Assembly (NCBI GenBank): GCA_008638375.1
Contig: CM018043.1
Coordinates: 56,996,947 to 57,060,946 of the forward strand
From: Nyssa sinensis
Taxonomy: Eukaryota > Streptophyta > Magnoliopsida > Cornales > Nyssaceae
Reading direction: 5' to 3'
DNA: 64,000 nt
Made by a program: the position numbers and the translations under genes. Under the pieces are notes generated by a model. The model was given only the letters and a program-made list of their open reading frames with translations, was not told the DNA's origin and searched no databases. This document shows positions 52,180 to 63,086 of this stretch, piece by piece (within the stretch, counting starts at the first letter, position 1; each line of letters opens with the position of its first letter).

Positions 52180-52325
52180 ATTACCTGGAGGTTACGGATT
52201 CGAGTTGCGGAAACATCCTTTCTGCTTACTCATTACTTGGAAGTTACGGATTCGAGTTGCGGAAACATCCTTTCTGAGATAAAATTGCGTACACCTAATC
52301 CTTTCCAAACCCCACAGTGAACCTA
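52180..52325 (+). mobile_element. Degenerate Au-like SINE with internal duplication
   Basis: A segment resembling the Au SINE B-box region (GGTTACGGATTCGAGTTGCG, then GAAACATCCTTTCTG) occurs twice, about 53 bp apart. The second copy is followed by ATTGCGTACACCTAATCC and CCAAACCCCACAGTGAACC, which match the later part of the family. The 5' half is not recognisable. It is an old, partly duplicated fragment. Confidence 0.6.
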
Positions 52326-53217
52326 TGAAACTACCTTCATTTACTAATTCGCAAACAATATCAAAATTACTCTACTGGCTTCACAATCCTGTATTCAACC
52401 TTCCACTGCAAACACTACCAAAATAAGAAGAAAAAATGGCTGACACATGATCTCATCTTTTACTTTGTAAAGCAACAGAACTTGTCAAAAAGAGTTCCAC
52501 TCCCAAAACTCATTTCAGAAAAGAATAGGGTGACATATTACACTCATGGTACTTCAACAGGTCACAGGAAAGGAAATAATATCCCAATTTTTTTGGCAAT
52601 TAAAGGTCACACGAGGGAAGGGAAATAACATCCCTATATCTTTGATGATAACACCATTGAATTAAGATATTTTTCTAATTAGAAAAGAAAAAAAATAAAA
52701 AATAAAACTATTTCTCTTTTGGGAGGGGGCATCGAGGACATCTGCAAGATAAACAGATAATTAGACCACCACCTAGTTCTCAATTCAAGTGATTGGTCAA
52801 GTAAGTATATCATGCAGCATGTACTATCTTGTGAATGAGGAGAGTTCCAACAGGTTACACAAGCATTATGTAGTTCCAACAGCTTACTTTCAAATTAAGA
52901 ATATATTTGTCCCTAAAGAAGTTGGGGTCCAAGATGAATCAAGAAAAAAACCAAATCAGGCTAACATCAACCCGGGTTTCATCTTTCTGTCTCTACTGTG
53001 TTGTGGAAATAAACACCATATGCCAGGAAACCACACATTAATTCAGTTCCAGTCAACTGCTTCAGTGTTTTTTTCAGACAAGCATATAAAGCAGTAAGTA
53101 CCACCTCAAAGCAAATAAGTTACCAATAAAAATACTGCACTCAAGAAATGAAATGCAAAAGAGTCACTCTAATGCAGAATTGAAATGCAAAACAGTCATC
53201 TTGAAACCAATTCAGAC

Positions 53218-53600
53218 TGCACTCTGATTCTGATATGTCATAGACACATGAATATATATACAGGCACCAGAAAAAAAAAAAAAAAAAAAATTTAGTTTAA
53301 AGGCATGGGGACAGTAAATACACAAGAGTCACAGGACAACTAATTGGCAGTGTTAAAGCTCAAATCATAAATGATATGTATCCATTCACATTTGGGTTGT
53401 GAGAAAATCTTGCACTCTGATTCTGATATGTCATAGACAAGTGAATATATCTACAAGAACACCACAAAAGAATCTAGTTTAAAGGCACAGGGACAGTAAA
53501 TACACAACAGTCACAAGACAACTAATTGGTAGTGTTAAAGCTCGAATCATAAATGATATGTATCCCATTCAAATTTGGGTTGTGAGAAAACCTCATAATC
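53218..53600. repeat. 193-bp tandem duplication covering the 3' end of the OSCA4 gene
   Basis: Units 53218-53410 and 53411-about 53600 are highly similar (both start TGCACTCTGATTCTGATATG and both end TTGGGTTGTGAGAAAA). The right unit contains the last codons and stop of the OSCA4-like gene plus 3' untranslated DNA; the left unit is an extra copy downstream, with an A-run of 18 inserted. Confidence 0.9.
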
Positions 53601-56091
53601 TATGGGTCCATCTACGACATTGTCAACGGTCTGTATGCCCTCCAATAGAGCTGGTTGGAAGATGTCATTATCCGAAGGCAACAGTTTATACATTACTAAC
53701 AACCCAAGAGTGAATATAGCTTGCAGCTTTGTGGAGTCTCCTTGCACTGAGAAGAACAAGAGCATTGAAAGAAGGAACAAATCAACGCAGAACCGCATAA
53801 TAAACAATACAGTATCCATCAGCCTCCCATCATTGCCAGCTGGAAAACCCCGCACTCTGTATACAAATAGAAAGTTGTACTTATCAACCACGTATCTATA
53901 CCCAAAATAAATTGCACCAACAGGAACCACAAGAGGAGAAAATGAAGAATATATCATGGTCAGGGCAAATATTGTCAGATTGAATGCATAATATTGTGCA
54001 AAATCAAATGCCTGCTTAGGCACGGGTGAGGTTCTGCTGATTGGATACTCGGAGAGATCCTTGTCCTGGCAAATCAATTTCATTCAGTCCGGGAACATTT
54101 GATGCTCCATTACCATTATTGCTGACCATTGTGTCAGATGTTCTTTCAGACAACAGAGATCTCTGAAGGCTATCTATACCCTGATTGTCTAATGGGTAGT
54201 CCTCACTTTGTTCAGGAACCAGCTGGAGCATATCATTTTTCCGAAACTTCTGAAGTTTATTTTTTATCCAAGGTATTGGAGCCAATAGATCATAAGATAT
54301 TCCCAAGAAAGTGCTTGTGATTAGAAATGCCAGAGATGAAAGGCATGATCTCGACAAAAATGATGCACTCATGTATTGCTCAATCCTTTTGCAATCTTCT
54401 CCATCCAAATAACAACGACCCATCTTTAAGATTGCACCCTCTAGCGACGATTCAACCAGAGCCCTCAAGAGAATGAGATTTACAAGAAAGAAGCAAACCA
54501 TCTTCAACAGTGCAGCTCTTTGCTCTGCAGAAACAGTGAGATGCCTTTCAAATTTGGATAGATAAGAAAGAGCTGATGGGATCACTATATACATGCTCAC
54601 AAAAATAAGAACATTGGGCAGGAACTGAAAGATTATGGAGCCAAGCCAGCTTGAGCTTTGCACCCAAGCCAACCACATCTGAGCATTATCCATTGCTTCC
54701 GCATTGATAATCCGCCCAGCACTCTTGATGGCACTGATCACAGCAAGAGGAGAACTGAAGAACAAAAGCATCAACAATAGGCATGTGTTCACAAACACTC
54801 TGCGAATTTTCAGCGAGAGCTTTGTGGAGCCCAAATGGTTCCAGTATATGTCAGTTGCCAGTGGAGCTCTCTCAACCTTCCATTGGTTCCTTTGTAGCTG
54901 CAGCTCCATGATAGAAAAGAATTTGCCAATCCGCCTCTTCTTCTCATTGCAAAAATCCTGAATGGCCTTATTAGCTGTGTATACATCCTTAAATACCACA
55001 AATGCAACTCCAGCACCACGTGCACGGCCTTCCTTGTAAGCAGCCATTTCAGTCTCTAGCTCAGCTCTCAATTCTTGCAATTTTCTCAACCTTTCTTCAT
55101 CAGAAAAACCCAATGCATTGGCAATCTCTTCCCACAAATCATTTACTCTCCTCCACAGGTAAATCACCCGACCCCGTAATCCATCTGGAGAAGCCCCTCC
55201 ATTTTCAATGTCATCATCATCCCCATTCAATATAACACGGGATTCAATTCTTGCAACCAACCGAGTAATGTCTTCCCTAACCTTCACCAATTCCGTAACT
55301 AAATCATCCAACGCGCACAAGTCCATTGGCAGAATAACCCTATAGACCTTCCCCGGATACTTATGTTGGATATACTCTATTAAGGGCGTCCTATCAAAAC
55401 CTAAAGATTTTGGTACCCCCTGCACCATTATAGTGAAAATTGCAGTTGAATTCGCATTAGGATCACTAATATTTCCATACCCGTCTCTAAACCTAGTAAT
55501 TCTCAATCGTTCTTCAATTGCATTTATACCAAAATGTACCAAAACGACAACAATGATAACAAACACGAAGTGAATCCACAGTAGAGGTGAACCTTTTGTA
55601 ATGTGATTCGCGGTTGTCTTCGAGAACTGGTCGTCCATAGCAGCGCTTCCCGCGTAAAAATTGAGAGGAAGCATGACCGACATAGAGAGAATTGCCATGG
55701 CTAAGAGAACAGCACAGCTGCCGCCCTCGATGAAGAGGAATTGGGCCGCGTCTGCACCGCAGTGGCGGGCGATCTCTCGGCTGGTGGCATGCCACACGGC
55801 GAGGAGCTTGGAAGCGATGGCGGTGGGGCCGGGCATGCGGCGGTGGTCGCTGCGTAGCTTGACGAGGAAGAAAATTAGGACGCAGGTGAATGCACCGATT
55901 GCAGAGATGTTGAGCAAGTACTGCATGTTGCCGTACCACGCCGTCTCGAACTCGCCATCGGCATCGTCGCCGGACGGAGACGGCGGAGGAGAGATACTGT
56001 AATTCATAATAATTGAAGCTAAAGGTGCCATAATTGACGATGATTGAGGTGAGTAAACGGGAACCAGCAATCTAGGGCTTACATACATCAT
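53547..56091 (-). CDS. OSCA4: OSCA4/CSC1-like hyperosmolality-gated cation channel, one extra base
   Basis: OSCA/CSC1 proteins (DUF221, TMEM63 relatives) are osmo- and mechanosensitive calcium-permeable channels. This one resembles the OSCA4 branch (Arabidopsis At4g35870 type). It is a single exon, 2545 nt = 848 codons plus one base. Seen: a first helix around [51 protein letters not shown], a cytosolic RNA-recognition-like part ([17 protein letters not shown], a coiled coil of [48 protein letters not shown]), then multiple helices with [18 protein letters not shown] and [11 protein letters not shown]. After about residue 677 an extra G (54059-54060) moves the frame. The rest, from [16 protein letters not shown] through the final helices and [19 protein letters not shown], lies in the next frame. 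As read, the first ORF ends prematurely at 54016. The start could also be MAPLASII or MNYSISPPP downstream. Confidence 0.9.
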
Positions 56092-56206
56092 AGTTTTTTA
56101 TTTCTACACTGTCAATTGAGATGCGTGAAGTCGAAGAGAACAAATTAATTCTTCGTCTAGGGTTAGGTTTGGGGTTTAGTGGAAGATTCGCAGAATTGCA
56201 GAAGGG

Positions 56207-56232
56207 GAGAGAGAGAGAGAGAGAGAGAGAGA
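56207..56232. repeat. (GA)13 in the OSCA4 5' leader
   Basis: GA repeat on the plus strand, so CT-rich in the sense of the OSCA4 gene, about 115-140 bp upstream of its ATG. Confidence 0.9.
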
Positions 56233-56393
56233 TAGAAAGGCGAGACCGCGAGAGCTGTGGAATCGATCTCGCCAGCGATGTCGTTTCCACCCTTGTTAAT
56301 GTAATAAAATTACCGAACTCTTCGTATCAACTTGTCGCGGAAGCAACAAACAAAGGCCCTTTTTCTGTAGGCTCAGCCCATTGAGGACTATGG

Positions 56394-56406
56394 AGGGTTT
56401 GGCCCA
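56394..56406 (-). promoter_or_regulatory. Site II plus telo-box-like motif upstream of OSCA4
   Basis: On the minus strand TGGGCC is followed directly by AAACCCT, about 300 bp upstream of the ATG at 56091. A second GCCCA core lies near 56376. These motifs favour constitutive expression in growing cells; their role here is inference. Confidence 0.4.
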
Positions 56407-56409
56407 TTC

Positions 56410-59187
56410 CATAACTAATTTAATATTTATCAATTTAAAAAAAAAATTCTGATATCGACATACAGTTGATATATATATATATATATATATATATAACTTG
56501 TTTAAATTAGGTGTGCAATTTGAGCTGACCAATTCGAACTCAACTCAAAATTTTGTGGGCATGAGTTTTATTTTTTATACTTTGAATTGAATTTTGGTAA
56601 AAGAACTCAAATCCGATCCAAATTAAGATTAAATTGAAACTTTGAAAACTCGAGTCTAACTCTGAATTTAATATTTTATAAATTATGTTTTTTATATTTT
56701 AGTTATTCACCATTAGATTAATAAGAATTTCTTACCATAATTATTATTTATATTTTTATAATTTCAAAAACTTGTTTACATTAATATTTTTTCAAAATTA
56801 AATTTTCTTGAAAGAGTTATTTTAACGCTTTTTGATTTCTTTTAAAAAGAGAAATTGTGAGAAATTATTGGAAAGTGTATAATCAAAATAAGAAAAACGA
56901 AATCGTAAATAAAATCTAAAATTTAGAATTAAAAATCATGTTCGAACCGGGTTCGGATGAATTATTTTAAAATTTAAATTAAACTTTAACATGACTCAAC
57001 TTGAACTCAACTCATCGAAATTACACCCTTACTTTAAATAAAGTGAGCATGACAAATAAAAAGTAAAATTCTTATAAAATAAAATAATTATTATAAAGTA
57101 TAATACAAGATATGTTTATTTCGTGTACTAGATGGTTAAATTAAAAATATACTTTTAATGTATATGTATTTCAAAATTATATATGGAGTGTATCCTAATT
57201 ATGGTCACTGCCACATAATAAGCCGTGGTGGAGCCACGTGGATGTTGAGAGAGCAATAGCCTTCTCAAATTTTTTAAACTTGTTTTTTATAAAAATTAAA
57301 TTAAATTAAAAATTTCCATCCTAATTTTTTCTTTTCAAAAAAACTCCCTTAATTTTTATTCTTTATATTTTTACCCCTAAAACCCATAGTCAAGTACATG
57401 AACACCAGTACACCGCTCGGTTGGCTTGAACATTGATTAGTGCTTGCTCTAACCAATATATTTCTATGGGCCTTTGTTTTTTTTTTAGTAAATATTCTTA
57501 TAAGCAAGTCAATGGATCTGAATAGTTGCTTAATTTTTAGGATTAATTACACTTCATCTCCTTTTTTGGGCCCATATTTAAAGGGTTTTAATTAGAATTT
57601 AAGTTTAATCACGTTGGTTAGTTCTTACTTCTAATATGCTAATATTTAATTGATTGATTAATTATAATTTATATATTATTATACATCGTAACTTCATTAA
57701 AAAAAAAAAAACATTTTATCTCTCAAATTATTTTATAATTATAGGATTTTTTTTTTATGTTTTTTGAAATAAATCTGATCTCTTCTCTATTATTTCAAAG
57801 ATATATAGATTTTTTTATTTATACAAAATTTGTCATTAATAATATTAAAATTTAAATTAATTTTTTTTATATGACTAAAATTTTTTCACATCATACATTA
57901 ATTTTTATTATATTTTTAAAGATCAGAGGAAGACTAGTAGGAGTATTATTGTTAAGAATAAAATAATAATTTTATATTTTCTTTCAATCCCAACCTCTCG
58001 GTTTTTCTCTCAGATAAGACCAACTTAATTATTGCTTAACTTTTAACTTATGTTTGGATAGAAGGAATTGAAAAGAAATGTAAGAGAAAGGAAAATAAAT
58101 ATGAACTTATATCATATTTGTTTTAAAAATTAGGAAGGAAAGAGAGAGGGAAAGAGAGCGAGAGGGAAGAAGAGTTTAACTTTTATTTAAACAATTTTGT
58201 TATTCCTCCAAAAGTGAGAGGAAATGGAGGGAAATGAAATAAGGATTTAATAAATTTTTAATAATACCAATATTACCCTTAAAATTGTAAAAGTCAAAAT
58301 AAAAATAACACATCTATCCTAGGACATCCAAATACACATTGTTTCCTTTTTTTCTTTTTCTTTTTTTCTATATACAACTTTGTTCGTTCCTGTTTTGTTC
58401 GTTCCTGTTGCTATTGCTGCGCATGTTCTCACTTTGCTTTCAGTTCAATTTCTCTCTTATTCAATCCTGTACAACACACACACAAATATATAAATATATA
58501 TTAGATTTTATTATATTATAATAGTTAAAATAGTAGTAGTATATTTTTATAGATACAATAAATTATATTTGTTCTTAATATTATATATATATAATGAAAG
58601 TTCTATTGTGCAATTGTTTTTTCTAAAAGAGAAAATTTGTGGAACACATGTTATAATTATAATTATTTTGTTTAACTACAGTTAAATTACTAATTATTAG
58701 TATGTTTAATTTAAAAGGGTATAATAGTAAAATAATATAAAATTCTTTCATTTTCTTTTTCTCATTTATCATTCTCAAACAAAATGAAAGAATTAGATTA
58801 ATTTTTTCTGTCATTTCCTTTCTTAATTATTCAAACATAAAGGAAAAGTTATCATCTGCTCTCACTTCTTCTCATTTTCTTTTCCTCATTCTTATCCAAA
58901 CAAGCGTTAGTCTGCTTGACCTTGAGAGAGACGACGGCCTTTGGATGCCAAAAGCAATGGAACGGAGAAAACAAAAGAAAATTTCTTACACTTCATTGTC
59001 AATCTTTACTTGAGTTCTAAGTCATAATCTAGTTAACAATGTAAATACGGCTTTTGTATTATGCCATTTTCTACAATTTGAACGTTGAATTAAGTATGAT
59101 ATTTTACTTCTTTTAAAATCATAAATAGATGCAATAGTTGACCCCAAAAAAATAACTAAATGAAAAGAAAAAAAAAAACAAAAAGTA
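56410..59187. other. Intergenic, AT-rich
   Basis: A TA microsatellite near 56470-56494 is followed by low-complexity DNA up to the retrotransposon. A purine-rich patch of GAGAGGGAAAG type lies around 58140-58175. No gene or full transposon recognised. Confidence 0.5.
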
Positions 59188-59724
59188 TGATGCAGCTAAT
59201 TTGGGCTCGTCATGGAATAATCCGTCACTGTGAACCTGAAAAGAGATGATTAATAAAAAGCCACCGGGAAAGGTTCCGGTAGTAACCTCTCCGATGGTTA
59301 AATTAGTATTCTTTCTCTGTGATCAAAAGTTTTGACTCTTTTATCACTTAATATCTCAGATGATCTCCCCTTTTTTCATACCTGCTTTTTTCTATGTATA
59401 GTGTTGAAGAGGCGGTTTAACTTGTCTGACAAGCGGTGGACATCGTTTTCATATAATTTATGGCTCCCTTTACACGTGTACGTGCAAGAATGGTTTTCCA
59501 AGCCTGTAGCTACTTTTGACAGGACTAGGTCTCACCGCCTGTCAGGCTATAGCAGTATAATCATGAGACTTTCGTCATTCTTTTTGTCGATTTACTCAAT
59601 TGTTCCGAGCTCGGTATACCGAGGTAAACCTCGGTATACCTTCCCCGTAGTAAGTAAGAAAAACTAGCTTTTCGGAACACATTCAAGTTGTCTGAATTAA
59701 GTAAAGTGTATCTATGACGTATCA
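59188..59724 (-). repeat. 3' LTR, about 537 bp
   Basis: On the minus strand it runs from TGATACGTC to GCTGCATCA, giving TGAT...ATCA inverted ends like those of the solo LTR at 5.4 kb, though the bodies differ. It follows a polypurine tract. The outer flank (AAGTA, 59183-59187) would be the target duplication, but the partner is off the window. The inner limit is well placed; the outer limit is less certain. Confidence 0.65.
59613..59640. other. 13-bp perfect inverted repeat in the LTR
   Basis: GGTATACCGAGGT and ACCTCGGTATACC flank a two-base AA spacer. This could form a tight hairpin or a dyad protein-binding site inside the LTR. Confidence 0.85.
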
Positions 59725-59727
59725 GTT

Positions 59728-59740
59728 ACTCCCCCCCTAA
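59728..59740 (-). promoter_or_regulatory. Polypurine tract of the retrotransposon
   Basis: Minus-strand TTAGGGGGGGAG a few bases before the TG of the 3' LTR. This is the expected primer site for plus-strand DNA synthesis. Confidence 0.65.
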
Positions 59741-60234
59741 GCCTTAGTGCTAAAAACACATGTATTCAAACTAAGGCTGTGGTTTAGGTAAGGTTACGTG
59801 TATATTGAAAACACGCGTGTATTTAATTGATTTTATATTTTGAAAAGACATAGCCGTCATGGTACAATTAATGCGCAGTTTTAGTGTTTTGAAAATCGAT
59901 ACCATTTATTATGTCAGCCGTTTTGATGTCGAGTTTCTCGAGAATTTTAAATATTCACTTTCCCGGTTCTCGAAAGGGGTAAACTGGTACGTTTTTGAAG
60001 TGAAATGAGGGTTTATTTTTATTAGACCCGTTTATATCTTTGAAGAATATCTTCACAGTATTTAGGAATTTCGGCAAGCATAATCTCCAAATTTCTGCAA
60101 GCGTTATTTCCAGTAAGTTTCAGGGCGACTTCCGGTGACTCCAAATCGAATTTTGGAAATTTGTGACCGGTAATATTCTAATTTCTTCTTCTTCTTATTC
60201 TTTCTTCGTAATCACTCTGTATCGCGAATCGATT

Positions 60235-62287
60235 ATGTCTAATCCCAACCTGAGTGAAGTAAGGGTTGAGTCAGAAATGAGGGGGGAAGAAGATCCATTG
60301 TCTTCATCTTCTACTTCATCTTTTTCTTCTTATGATTCCGCCCATGAATCTATCGAGGGGGAAATTAAAAAACCTCAGAGGGAAGAGGGTGAGAGCCATG
60401 TAACTAAGGGGATGCTTTTTAACCTTAGGAGGCAATTTCAGTTTCCCAAGAACGTATCATGCAGAGTTCCCAAACCATCAGATCGTCCCTCCGATGTTAA
60501 AAGGGGGGAAATTTGTGTTTATTTAGAATGGTTTGAATTAGGCGTACGCCTTCCTTTACATCCTTTGCTTAGAGAGTTTTTTATTTATTTTAACATCTGT
60601 CCTGCCGATTTAAACGTCAATAGTTGGAGGCAGCTTTTAGGTTTTATCGTTTTAGGTCATTTGAATAAAGTTCCGGTAGATCTGGAGCTTGTTCGTAGTA
60701 AAATGGATATGAAGTTCCTCTCTACAGAGGGACTTTATTATACCTGTTTTGATCAGAGGTACCGACCTCTGACAGCGGTACCCTCTTCCAATAAAACATG
60801 GAAGAAATGGTATTTTTTCGTAGGGGGAGGTTGGGAGCGAGAAGACTATGAAGGCGACCTGAGTCTTTTTCCTCGGCAAACCGGCCCCATTGGTGAGTCT
60901 TGTTAGATCTCAGTTAAATCATAATATGTTAATTTCTTGCTCTTCAAATTTACAATTTTACGTTGTTTTATGATCTTTCTACAGATAAGCAGAGGTGGAG
61001 AAGGGCACCTTTCTCGCCCGAACTAGAGAGAAAGTTCACACAACTTCTTCAACCCCCCTACCGACATCATTTACAGATTCTTTCGCCGGCAAATCTGATG
61101 GCGGCTGGACTGACCAAGGATGATGCTGCTAAAGTAAAAAAGTCTATTTTGGCCGGTTACGTCCCATCCTCCAAGTCGAAGGTGGGAGGTTCAACCTCCT
61201 CAATACCGGAGCCAGCTGAGATTCCGACGTCATCGGAAGTACCGAGGCCTGTTCAAAAGAAAAGGCGGGTAGTGTCGAGGGCTGCTCGGGAGGCTGTTGA
61301 GACTTCGGCTCAAGAGGCCAGCAAGACAACTCAGACCAAACCGTCGCAGCCCGCTGAGATTCAACCCCCATAGGCCGAAGCCGCCCCCACTATTCCTGTA
61401 ACCACCTCTTCCCGCCCGCCCAATGCTCAAGGGGGGTCAAGCTCAGGACCACCCAATCCTGCCGCGGCACCCAATGGTTCAGAGGCTATAAAAGCGGCTC
61501 TAAAGATGGGACTGCCCTCTGGTTTTCACAAGAAAGATACAAGGCAGATTATGGGCGAACTGATGACGGGTTATGTGAGGGTAAAGCTTCCTTTCTTTTC
61601 CTCTCTCTTTTTTTTTTTTTTTTTTTAAGTATTTTGTTTGGTCGGTAGGGTGTTGGAGCGATGGGATTGTTAATGGATCGTTTCGATGAAGCCCAGAAGG
61701 CAACGAAACTTCAGGAGGAACTGAAGAAAGTAAAGGCCGAATTGAGTACGGCCAAAACTGAAGTGAAGGATACGAAGACGGAACTTACTTTGGCCAAATC
61801 GAATCTGACTCATGCAGAAACCAAATTGATGGTTTCTGATGCCGAACTTGGGGCGGCTCAAGCCAGGGTCAAGTCTCTGGAGACTAAGTGCAAAGCTGTT
61901 GAGTCGGAAAACATAGTCTTAACCCAGAAGCTAGGAACCATGCTTGATCAACGGGATGCGTTTCGTCAGAAGATGGAGGAGCAAAAGAAAAAGGTTAAAG
62001 ATACCGAGATGGCGGCGGCTACAAAACTTGAAGAAGTTAAGGTTGCTACCCAAGAAGCTACCAAGGCTGGAATGATGGATTTAGTGAACTCTATGGGAAG
62101 AGAGCTGGTGGATTCTGGTTACCTCCTTTGTAGGAAGAAAATTCAAAAGTTGTACCCAAACTTGGACATTTCTCGTCTAGACGATGTCGAAGTTGAGTCG
62201 CTACCGAGCTCTCCCAATCCTCCCGATGTGGAAGGTTTTGTTGAAACGGTCCCTCCTATCTCCTCTATCCCTCCGAAGTCGAAGTAG
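60235..62287 (+). CDS. Antisense ORF of the retroelement, Transposase_28-like with coiled coil, one nonsense codon
   Basis: Three exons on the strand opposite to pol: 60235-60892, 60985-61580, 61649-62287. They sum to 1893 nt = 631 codons with phases that match, and both introns are GT-AG. Exon 1 (start MSNPNLSEVRVE) has a Ser-rich lead, then the plant gypsy-type transposon domain (VYLEWFELGVRLPLHPLLREFF, FNICPADLNVNSWRQLLGFIVL). Exon 2 is basic and Pro-rich. Exon 3 is a long coiled coil (heptads from LQEELKKVKAEL onward) ending with LCRKKIQKLYPNLD and a Pro/Ser tail. Codon 349 is TAG (61371-61373) where the reading frame otherwise stays open to 61580. CAG to TAG is the simplest change. Such ORFs are known in Tat elements; their function is not. 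Confidence 0.75.
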
Positions 62288-62640
62288 ATAATATTTTGTA
62301 AAAAATATTTGTATTTCTTTGATTTATATATATGAAATTTTACTGTTTAGCCGGATTATTATTTTTTGTACTTGGTCATTTTATGAAATGAAAAACAACA
62401 GTTCTCTATTTTGACTTTCATTTTGTTTTAATCTAGCTCTGAATGCCTTTCATACTTAATACCGAATCAATTCGTTTTAATAAGCAGATAACAATAAATT
62501 TATTTTGTTCGGACATAAATCAAAGAATATAGATCAAAGATAGAACAAATATATTCTCATTTATCACAAGTATCTGAATCTAACCTGGTGGTCATCTGAA
62601 GTGAACCAAGTCGATAAGGATCTTATGTTTTTCTGAAACC

Positions 62641-63025
62641 AGGTCGGTAGACCGGTATATTTACTTGTAGTCATACCCATAGTACGTAGCTAGCAGAGGC
62701 CTTGCTGAGCTAGATATCAGGCCTGTGGACCAGTCTCTTTTCTTGGAGCCATACCTACAGCACCTTGGCTTGTAGGGGCCTTGGTGATTTCAAGATCAGG
62801 TCGGTAGACCAGTATCTTTTCTTGGAGCCATACCTACAGCGCTTAGGCTTGTAGGGGCCTTTGTGATTTCAAGATCAGGTCGGTAGACCAGTATCTTTTC
62901 TTGGAGCCATACCTACAGCGCTTAGGCTTGTAGGGGCCTTGGTGATTTCAAGATCAGGTCGGTAGACCAGTATCTTTTCTTGGAGCCATACCTACAGCGC
63001 TTAGGCTTGTAGGGGCCTTTGTTGC
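62641..63025. repeat. Tandem array, 79-bp unit, about five copies
   Basis: Unit starts near 62641, 62720, 62798, 62877 and 62956. The last three are nearly identical; the first two are diverged. Each contains AGGTCGGTAGACC and TTGTAGGGGCC segments. The array sits between the integrase stop and the antisense ORF, in the 3' untranslated zone of the retrotransposon. Confidence 0.92.
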
Positions 63026-63086
63026 AGAACAAGTTGGTAGATTTTCCGTGTTGAGAAGATATATCACCTGAAAGGTAGAAATAATT

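Noticed and set aside
52789..53097. Plus-strand open frame of 102 codons downstream of OSCA4
   Set aside because: No recognisable motif and no splice context. It lies in the presumed 3' flank of the minus-strand gene.
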